DNA of 64,000 nucleotides, from positions 1-64,000 of the forward strand of contig JAWKKV010000009.1 of the NCBI GenBank assembly GCA_041393015.1. Direction: 5' to 3'. The DNA comes from JAGQYH01 sp041393015. GTDB lineage: Bacteria > Bacteroidota > Bacteroidia > Chitinophagales > JADIYW01. The notes under the pieces were generated by a model. That model saw only the letters and a program-made list of their open reading frames with translations. It was not told where the DNA came from and ran no database searches. Positions 58,370 to 64,000 of this stretch are shown here, one piece after another. The position numbers and the translations under genes were made by a program. The stretch's first letter is position 1. Every line of letters starts with the position of its first letter.

Positions 58370-58957
58370 ATGAAATTTAAATCCCTTTACGAATCTATTA
58401 CCTCTGAGGTTGATGTACCCATGGATATCTATCTTGAATTTGAAGATAGATTTATCTTTAAAGAATTTGATAAAAAAGATTTTGTTTTAAAGGAAGGTCA
58501 AATTGCTACTTACTTATCTTTTTTGAATAAAGGACTTATAGTAAGCTATAGAACTGATGCAAATGGCAATAGGCATGCTATTCAAATACGTTGGAAAGGA
58601 TCATGGTTATCAGAGCTAGAAAGTATATTTTCTAAAAAACCAACCAAGTATAATTATTTGGCGGTGAAACCAACGGAAATGCTTTTCATGCCTCTAAAAG
58701 ATTACAACGAGATTTCGAAAAAATATCCGGTTTTTGAAACTTTTTTTAGAATATCATTAAAGCAATCCTATTTAGGAGCTTTGGAACAAATCTATAAATT
58801 ACACAGTTTATCTGCAGAAGCAAGATATTTAGAACTTATTAAAAATGTCCCTACTTTACTAGAAGATATTCCTCATTATTTGATTGCATCTTATCTAAAT
58901 ATTCAACCGCAATCTTTAAGTCGTATTCGAAAAATTCATAAAAATATTGGCGAATAA
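58370..58957 (+). CDS. Crp/Fnr family transcriptional regulator
   Basis: 195 residues from the ATG at 58370 (the frame extends to 58331 but the ATG is the natural start). The N-terminal half is a cyclic-nucleotide-binding-like beta-roll (KKDFVLKEGQIATYLSFLNKG, MLFMPLKDYNEIS). The C-terminal half carries a winged-helix region with AEARYLELIKNVPTLLEDIP and the recognition helix IASYLNIQPQSLSRIRKIH. No Cys cluster, so it is not an FNR-type oxygen sensor. The ligand is unknown. Confidence 0.85.
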   Translation: MKFKSLYESITSEVDVPMDIYLEFEDRFIFKEFDKKDFVLKEGQIATYLSFLNKGLIVSYRTDANGNRHAIQIRWKGSWLSELESIFSKKPTKYNYLAVKPTEMLFMPLKDYNEISKKYPVFETFFRISLKQSYLGALEQIYKLHSLSAEARYLELIKNVPTLLEDIPHYLIASYLNIQPQSLSRIRKIHKNIGE

Positions 58958-59069
58958 ATTGCTAAAGAATAATCTCTTTATAAGATCAATCTTAGCTTTA
59001 AAACCTAAATCGCTATAGTAATTTATACGGTTGGAAACATTGCTCCCAATTTTACTCCTTCTTAATTTC

Positions 59070-59077
59070 TATATTTG
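59070..59077 (+). promoter_or_regulatory. -7 box of the GNAT gene
   Basis: TATATTTG fits TAnnTTTG and lies 28 nt before the ATG at 59106. No convincing -33 element at the right distance. Confidence 0.35.
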
Positions 59078-59105
59078 TTTGTATGACTAAACTAAACAAT
59101 CGGTA

Positions 59106-59522
59106 ATGAATCAAATTTCTGTTTCTAAAGACAAAAGCAAATTGGATATTGACTTTATTTTTAATTTTCTTGATACTTCTTATTGGGCAAAAGGCAGAAC
59201 AAAAGAACAAGTTGAAAAATCTATTATTCATTCAGAATGTTATGGCATTTATAAAGGCACCCAACAAATAGGATTTGCAAGAATGATTACCGATCAAGTG
59301 GTTTATACTTATCTATTAGATGTATTTATTCATCCCGATTTTCAAGGAAACGGATATGGTAAATTATTGATGGAATATATTTCGAACGACCCCATTTTAA
59401 CGGATATTAAACTCTGGACACTAAGAACAAAAGATGCTCATAGCTTATATGAACAATTTGGGTTCAAAGCTTTGGCTGACGCCTCAAAATGCATGGAAAA
59501 AGTAACTAAAGTGAGTGGTTAA
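59106..59522 (+). CDS. GNAT family N-acetyltransferase
   Basis: 138 residues with the GNAT core: FARMITDQVVYTYLLDVFI leads into the acetyl-CoA loop HPDFQGNGYGKLLMEY (motif A, Q/RxxGxG/A), followed by LWTLRTKDAHSLYEQFGF. Small single-domain acetyltransferases of this type acetylate amines or protein N-termini; the substrate is unknown. ATG at 59106. Confidence 0.85.
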   Translation: MNQISVSKDKSKLDIDFIFNFLDTSYWAKGRTKEQVEKSIIHSECYGIYKGTQQIGFARMITDQVVYTYLLDVFIHPDFQGNGYGKLLMEYISNDPILTDIKLWTLRTKDAHSLYEQFGFKALADASKCMEKVTKVSG

Positions 59523-59823
59523 AAAACACCGTTAAAAGTTAATTGATATACCTCTGACAACTTCATAATTTACCTCTCTCCAAAATTAAAATGAATAGCT
59601 ATTTCAATATTAGAAATGCTATCATAGATATTATCCTAAGTACCAATTCCTAAAAAAGTACTGAATCTCATTTAAAGGTTCGCAATTATAATGCAGGGCG
59701 TACAACCTATCCTTCTGCTGCATCTTTACAGCATCAAAAAAATCAAGAACCAAGAAAAATTTAAACAACCAACATTTTTAACCAGTGGATATAAACTTAA
59801 AAAACCACTTAAAATTTATCATC
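59523..59823. other. Intergenic region
   Basis: 301 nt between the GNAT gene and the barrel gene. I see a small GCTG/CAGC inverted repeat near 59719-59735 and nothing else that can be supported. Confidence 0.3.
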
Positions 59824-60390
59824 ATGAAAAAATTAATCATTATTGCGCTGACACTATTTACTATTGCAGCACAAGCACAAGAAGACAGTACCTACAGAAA
59901 AGGATTTTTAATCGGGTTTGGAATCGGTGGTGGAGTAATAAGCATCGCAGATAGTAAAACAGGCGAAAATTTCGATCACGTGCAAGGCGGAATAAGTTTT
60001 CCCAATTTAAAAATAGGTTTTATGATCAACGACAGACTAGCATTTATTGGCACCATGGGCGGAATGATGTACGATTTAGAAGACAAAGATCGTAGCTTCC
60101 AAACCATTGCCCCAACAATTCAATTTTGGATCAAAGATCGTTGGTACATTAACGGTGGATTGGGTTTAGCTATGGATATGCCGGCTTTGTACGAAATCGA
60201 AGATTTTGAATCTGAAGATTGGAACTTTGGATGTGCACTTGTAGCTAGCACCGGGTATGAAGTATTTAAAAGAAGAAACTTCGCCATTGATGTGCAAGGA
60301 AAATTGTTGTTGGGTAGAACCAATTTAGGCGACGATCAGCACAGAGATGCGGCCAGTTTCTTTTTAGGACTTGGATTCAACTGGTATTAA
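59824..60390 (+). CDS. Outer-membrane beta-barrel protein
   Basis: 188 residues from the ATG at 59824; the frame also reaches a GTG at 59785 but the signal peptide MKKLIIIALTLFTIAAQAQ starts at the ATG. Short alternating strands with glycines (GFLIGFGIGGGVISIA, WYINGGLGLAMDMP, ASFFLGLGFNWY) and an aromatic C-terminal residue indicate an eight-stranded barrel. Function unknown. A strong hairpin follows at 60417. Confidence 0.75.
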   Translation: MKKLIIIALTLFTIAAQAQEDSTYRKGFLIGFGIGGGVISIADSKTGENFDHVQGGISFPNLKIGFMINDRLAFIGTMGGMMYDLEDKDRSFQTIAPTIQFWIKDRWYINGGLGLAMDMPALYEIEDFESEDWNFGCALVASTGYEVFKRRNFAIDVQGKLLLGRTNLGDDQHRDAASFFLGLGFNWY

Positions 60391-60416
60391 ACAAACCCCT
60401 TTATATACTTTAATTT

Positions 60417-60450
60417 AAGTCCATACTCCATTGTAATAGAGTATGGACTT
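60417..60450 (+). terminator. Terminator-like hairpin
   Basis: A perfect 12-bp stem AAGTCCATACTC/GAGTATGGACTT with a 10-nt loop, 27 nt after the barrel gene. The following T tract is poor, so it might act in both directions or stabilise the mRNA end. Confidence 0.6.
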
Positions 60451-60511
60451 TATAATTCTTTTGTAATTTATTATAGGTTGCTTAAATTGATTTAACGCTA
60501 ATCAAGACAGA

Positions 60512-61624
60512 ATGAAAACTAAAATATTATCACTACTATTTATACCGCTATTTTCTATTGCACAAACTAATTTAATCGATTCAATTTCTGTTGATAAGAT
60601 AAAAATGGAAGGTGCCAATCCTTTGCATGATCTAATTATCTACGTTGAAAATGACAGTGCTAACATTATATTGAATAAAGCCTACGGAGCCGTAGCTAAT
60701 CAAACATCTGATAATTTCGAAACCATACAATACAGAGTTGCCAGCAGCACTAAACTTTTTGTGTCTACCATTATTCTGCAATTAATAGAAGAACAGAAAA
60801 TTACATTAGATAATAAAGCTCAACATTATTTGAACCAAATTGACTACCTCAACTTTGATAACTTTCACATCTTCAATAATAAAAAATATGCCTCTGAAAT
60901 AACTATCGAACAACTTCTTTTACACAGAAGTGGTTTGGCAGACATATTCAATGACAAAACAGAAGACTTTTTTAATATACTTCTTCAAAATACAAATCGA
61001 CAGTATTCACCAAAATCTATTGTTGAATTGTACTACCAACTCGATTTGAATAAAATGGCTCACTTTCCTCCTAATGAAGGTTGGCATTACTCCGATATGA
61101 ATTATGTGTTGTTAGGCTTGATTATTGAAAACCTTGATGAAAAATCTCTTGCTGCTTCTATTAGAGAAAGAATTCTTGAACCTCTTGAAATGAAGCACAC
61201 CTACTTTGAGTTTTATGAAAAACCAATTTCCGCTCCTCTTCAAATTAATCAATACATAGGCGACATAAATTTTACCACTATCAATACTTCATTCGATTGG
61301 TCCGGTGGTGGATTGGTTTCTACTAACGAAGATCTCTCTAAATATCTAAAAGCATTGTTTGAATTGAAATTGATAAATAAAGAATCTCTTGCAAAAATGA
61401 TTGATGTAAAATTCACTCAAATCAATGAAAACAGATATGGATTAGGTATTTACGAATCGGAATACAATGGAAAAATATTTTATGGTCACTACGGTTTTTA
61501 TGGCAGCTATGTGGGCTATTGCCCTGAAGATGGTACAATAATTGCCTATTGTATTGGCCAAGCAACGCCGGATTTTAGTGTCTATAATTATATCAATACC
61601 GTTCTTAAAAGCCTAAAACAATAG
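60512..61624 (+). CDS. Serine hydrolase of the beta-lactamase/class C family
   Basis: 370 residues with a signal peptide ending near SIAQ. The SxxK motif is S78-S-T-K81 (RVASSTKLFVST), and the second motif is Y193-S-D195 in HYSDMNYVLLG, where Asp replaces the usual Asn of YxN. A late FYGHYGFYGSYVG gives the third motif region. Such proteins are esterases, D-aminopeptidases or penicillin-binding-protein relatives; resistance cannot be inferred. ATG at 60512. Confidence 0.85.
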   Translation: MKTKILSLLFIPLFSIAQTNLIDSISVDKIKMEGANPLHDLIIYVENDSANIILNKAYGAVANQTSDNFETIQYRVASSTKLFVSTIILQLIEEQKITLDNKAQHYLNQIDYLNFDNFHIFNNKKYASEITIEQLLLHRSGLADIFNDKTEDFFNILLQNTNRQYSPKSIVELYYQLDLNKMAHFPPNEGWHYSDMNYVLLGLIIENLDEKSLAASIRERILEPLEMKHTYFEFYEKPISAPLQINQYIGDINFTTINTSFDWSGGGLVSTNEDLSKYLKALFELKLINKESLAKMIDVKFTQINENRYGLGIYESEYNGKIFYGHYGFYGSYVGYCPEDGTIIAYCIGQATPDFSVYNYINTVLKSLKQ

Positions 61625-61710
61625 GCTGGCTGATTCATTATAAAGGCAATTTTACAGCATACTATCATATTGAGTTTTAAAGTTTTATATTTTTAAGAAA
61701 AATAAAAAGT

Positions 61711-62070
61711 ATGATCAATGACTTTCTTCAAGAACATTATGAATCAGATTTGATAAACCATCTAAAAAAGATTTATAGAGATAAAGTTTCACTCTCTCAA
61801 GCAGATCTTTTAGAGATGAAAGCATATGAAACGGAAGATTATGCCCTTTTAGGTATTATAGGTCTAATCCTCAATAGTAAACCTCATATCCTTTTAGGCA
61901 AAAAACAACCCTTTGATCAAGAAATTAGACAGTTATGCGATGCGATTCCAGTATCTCAAAATGATTTGATGGATATAGCAGATAAATACCTAGATGACGA
62001 CTTCAGCCAAAACAGTGAATTTATATTAAGAAAAGTAATGTTGGAGTATCCCAATAAGGAGCATCAATAA
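61711..62070 (+). CDS. Hypothetical protein
   Basis: 119 residues, no signal peptide or membrane segment, mostly helical and acidic, with no motif I recognise (MINDFLQEHYESDLINHLKK at the start, HILLGKKQPFDQEIRQL in the middle). ATG at 61711 with an A-rich upstream stretch. It follows the serine hydrolase by 86 nt and may share its transcript. Confidence 0.5.
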   Translation: MINDFLQEHYESDLINHLKKIYRDKVSLSQADLLEMKAYETEDYALLGIIGLILNSKPHILLGKKQPFDQEIRQLCDAIPVSQNDLMDIADKYLDDDFSQNSEFILRKVMLEYPNKEHQ

Positions 62071-62185
62071 ACGCCAACAAAATGACTTGATATCTTCTTG
62101 TAAAATAATCTAAGCTCTATCCTCTATTTAATATTATTGTTGTTACTTTTATAAGCATACGCATTTAGCCTAAAGCACAAAACAA

Positions 62186-63136
62186 ATGAAAAAACTTATC
62201 GTAATTACGTTATTGATTGTTGGATATATTGCCCCTGGCCGTAGCAACGAATCCTTAACTGACATTGTGAAATTTGCATCCGTTGAGGAAGCCAACAAGC
62301 TGCTAACACAAGAAGATGAGTATACCAATAGCTGGAGTCAATTTGACATTGACTCAAGAATGCAACAACAAAATAGTAGTAAAGAAGAATTGTTTGACTT
62401 TATTTCAAAGCAAACAATAGCTTGGACAGCAGAAGAGAAAAATGAAGTGCTCGAAATATTTAAAAGTATTGATGCAGAGATTTCAAAGCAAGGTTATACT
62501 ATAAAATTCCCTGATGACATCTATTTTATCAAAACTACTTTAGAAGAAGAAGGCGGTGCGGAAGCCTATACTAGAGCCAATTATGTAGTGCTTAAAGAGA
62601 AACTACTCTCCCAATCAAAAGACCAATTAAAAATGATCATTATTCACGAATTGTTTCATGTTCTATCGAGAAACAACCCTGAATTTAGGAAAGAATTATA
62701 CGAACTGATTGGCTTTAACTTAATGAATGATGTTAACTATCCCGACAATTTAAAAGCTTATAGAATCACTAATCCGGATGCGCCACAAACAGACAACTAT
62801 ATAACACTTACAGTGGATGGTGAACCCAAAGCATGTATGATGATCTTATATTCCAATAGAGATTACTCCAGTGGTTCTTTCTTTGATTACTTAAATGTGG
62901 GCTTTTTAAGTTTAACAGGCGACACAAATAAAACCATTGAATACAAAGATGACCAACCCGTTATCTATAATATTCAACAAGTATCAGGATTTTTTGATCA
63001 AGTAGGTAAAAACACTCAATATATCATCCATCCGGAAGAAATATTGGCAGATAACTTTGCCTTTGTTCTTCTCAACAAAACAGATTTGCCCAATCCTGAG
63101 CTAGTTGAAAAGATTAAAAAGGTGCTACAAAAGTAA
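62186..63136 (+). CDS. Secreted HExxH metalloprotease-like protein
   Basis: 316 residues with a signal peptide (MKKLIVITLLIVGYIAPG). The zinc-binding motif H154-E155-L-F-H158 sits in MIIIHELFHVLSR, and about 130 residues later HPEEILADNFAFVL provides a Glu-x-x-Ala-Asp pattern like the third ligand region of gluzincin-type peptidases. The family is not named from memory. Likely periplasmic or secreted. Some 110 nt downstream begins the palindrome-rich border of the cassette-like region. Confidence 0.6.
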   Translation: MKKLIVITLLIVGYIAPGRSNESLTDIVKFASVEEANKLLTQEDEYTNSWSQFDIDSRMQQQNSSKEELFDFISKQTIAWTAEEKNEVLEIFKSIDAEISKQGYTIKFPDDIYFIKTTLEEEGGAEAYTRANYVVLKEKLLSQSKDQLKMIIIHELFHVLSRNNPEFRKELYELIGFNLMNDVNYPDNLKAYRITNPDAPQTDNYITLTVDGEPKACMMILYSNRDYSSGSFFDYLNVGFLSLTGDTNKTIEYKDDQPVIYNIQQVSGFFDQVGKNTQYIIHPEEILADNFAFVLLNKTDLPNPELVEKIKKVLQK

Positions 63137-63211
63137 AAATGGTTTTACTTGTAACATTCAAAACATTCCTATCTATAAATTTATTATTTTAGTCAAAACT
63201 ATATAATGGGA

Positions 63212-63231
63212 ATAAAGGTAATTACCTTTAT
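63212..63231. repeat. 20-bp perfect palindrome
   Basis: ATAAAGGTAATTACCTTTAT reads the same on both strands. It lies 16 nt before a second, longer palindrome. Could be an operator, terminator or recombination-associated structure. Confidence 0.7.
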
Positions 63232-63246
63232 ACTACAAATAGGATT

Positions 63247-63272
63247 GGCTAAAGGACATATGTCCTTTAGCC
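63247..63272. repeat. 26-bp perfect palindrome
   Basis: A perfect inverted repeat centred on CATATG with arms GGCTAAAGGACAT and ATGTCCTTTAGCC, directly followed by GGTTGTTAGC, the core-like site at the start of the next cassette. Confidence 0.8.
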
Positions 63273-63276
63273 GGTT

Positions 63277-63283
63277 GTTAGCA
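63277..63283 (+). other. Integron-like core site at cassette start
   Basis: GTTAGCA, resembling the GTTRRRY recombination core. It begins a 12-nt word, TTGTTAGCACCA (63275-63286), whose exact reverse complement TGGTGCTAACAA starts the attC-like site after the gene. Confidence 0.5.
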
Positions 63284-63295
63284 CCAATCTAAAAA

Positions 63296-63721
63296 ATGAA
63301 GAAAAAGTCTGAAAAAATATGGTTGACCGCAATTGCAGTTTTTACCTTAATCGTAGTAGGACTTTTGACAAAATTTAAGTTCTCCGAATCATTGGACATT
63401 TCTCTACACGACACCTATTTTGTGATGTCAAATATCCAAGTAACAATAATTACCGCCCTACTAATTCTCATTGTTTATGGATTATCCTATGGTGGTCTGC
63501 TAATATCAAGGATCAATAACATAATGAAATACTCATCGGTTATTCTGCAAATTGCTATCGGAATAATTCTAGTCGGATTCTCTGCTCTATTAATAAGTAG
63601 CTACCTCAAAAGTGGTCTATTCCCAACGGACTCGATAAATATGGGGTTCCTTACACTTTTCACAGGACTCGGCTTTATTCTGTTAATCCGAACCGTAGAA
63701 ATTATCCGAATGAAAAAATGA
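63296..63721 (+). CDS. Small membrane protein with a cytochrome-oxidase-like LHDTYFV motif (cassette gene)
   Basis: 141 residues, four membrane helices. After the first helix comes DISLHDTYFVMSNIQV, which recalls the DxxLHDTYYVVAHFHY stretch of cytochrome c oxidase subunit I helices, but the following metal-ligand histidines are absent (SNIQV in place of AHFHY). Length is far below any oxidase subunit, so it is not a functional oxidase core. It starts 12 nt after the core site and its stop overlaps the attC-like border, the compact layout of an integron cassette. Function unknown. Confidence 0.65.
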   Translation: MKKKSEKIWLTAIAVFTLIVVGLLTKFKFSESLDISLHDTYFVMSNIQVTIITALLILIVYGLSYGGLLISRINNIMKYSSVILQIAIGIILVGFSALLISSYLKSGLFPTDSINMGFLTLFTGLGFILLIRTVEIIRMKK

Positions 63722-63725
63722 CTGG

Positions 63726-63795
63726 TGCTAACAATGAGTAAAAATGCATACCTTACCTAACCAAACCGTAACGCTTTTTACTCAAGCCGTTAGCT
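63726..63795 (+). other. attC-like recombination site
   Basis: Seventy nucleotides starting TGCTAAC and ending GTTAGCT. The two ends can fold: GCTAAC pairs with GTTAGC, a mismatched spacer follows (AA against AAGCC-side bases), then TGAGTAAAAA pairs with TTTTTACTCA, leaving a loop of about 25 nt. This two-block imperfect hairpin with AAC/GTT ends is the structure of integron attC sites, and the length is in the usual range. Confidence 0.6.
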
Positions 63796-63834
63796 GTCAT
63801 AGTATAGTGGCACAGTAAGACAACTGAAATAGAA

Positions 63835-64000
63835 ATGAAAGAAACAGAAAAACATAATGAACGAATTGCAAAAATGGTTTTTGCTTCTGTTTATCCGCAT
63901 TACGTAACAAAAGTACAGACGAAAGGCAGAACAGTTGAAGAATTGCACCAAGTCATTGAATGGCTTACAAGCTTTGACGAGAAAAAACTGCAAAAACTTA
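63835..64000 (+). CDS. DUF2200 family protein (partial, runs off the window)
   Basis: Fifty-five residues from the ATG at 63835 to the window end. NERIAKMVFASVYPHYVTKV followed by KGRTVEELHQVIEWLTSFDE is the conserved start of DUF2200, a small family that I recall as often carried on integron gene cassettes. It follows the attC-like site by 39 nt, consistent with a second cassette beginning at GTTAGCT. Function unknown. Confidence 0.85.
   Translation, partial: MKETEKHNERIAKMVFASVYPHYVTKVQTKGRTVEELHQVIEWLTSFDEKKLQKL

Noticed and set aside
59691..59954. 87-residue frame overlapping the beta-barrel gene
   Set aside because: It reads the barrel gene in another frame and lacks a signal or domain; the barrel frame has a clear signal peptide.

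Overview
The window is an AT-rich stretch of a Bacteroidota chromosome, probably Flavobacteriia-like. Four things point there: many type IX secretion (T9SS) products with type A or type B C-terminal sorting domains, a SprB-type adhesin followed by a PorP/SprF gene, outer-membrane beta-barrel and OmpA proteins with Bacteroidota architecture, and promoter-like boxes of the TAnnTTTG type close to start codons. I saw no rRNA or tRNA gene, insertion sequence or CRISPR array.

Layout. 1-8.3 kb (minus strand): the 5' part of a CcoI/FixI copper P-type ATPase, an Rrf2 regulator, then a FadL-like barrel, a very large OmpA-family protein and a further envelope protein. 8.7-14.7 kb: two small transporters, an unknown lipoprotein and a T9SS type B protein with a choice-of-anchor-L domain. 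14.8-25.1 kb: mostly housekeeping genes (pyrB, pyrR, fructosamine kinase, sppA, folK, deoxynucleoside kinase, a TrmH-type methyltransferase, mutS), interrupted at 16.4-17.8 kb by a tandem array of nine structured elements that look like small-RNA genes. 25.5-34.2 kb: an ExbB-ExbD-TonB operon, a secreted lipase-like T9SS protein, purB, a LolC/E-type permease and a NamZ-like muramidase.

34.6-49.0 kb is a T9SS surface-adhesin operon: a giant vWA/SprB-repeat adhesin, a PorP/SprF protein and a TPR/beta-propeller/OmpA protein. The adhesin is drawn here as several fragments because about 4 kb of its repeat region (about 37.92-42.11 kb) is disrupted. A badly garbled part of that region (about 38.8-40.5 kb) repeats, in order, the clean interval 36.6-37.8 kb. 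I read this as a sequence or assembly fault in one long gene, not as biological decay.

49.1-64.0 kb: rimM-trmD, a CPBP protease, an unlisted 58-residue membrane protein, a methyltransferase/ATP-grasp fusion, an FAD oxidoreductase, a large T9SS type A protein, then small accessory genes (Crp/Fnr, GNAT, a barrel, a serine hydrolase, an HExxH protein). The last 0.75 kb looks like the start of an integron-type cassette array: a small membrane-protein gene bounded by complementary core sites, a 70-nt attC-like imperfect hairpin, and the start of a DUF2200 gene.

The most notable observations are the structured tandem array at 16.4-17.8 kb, the cassette-like right edge, and the corrupted adhesin gene.
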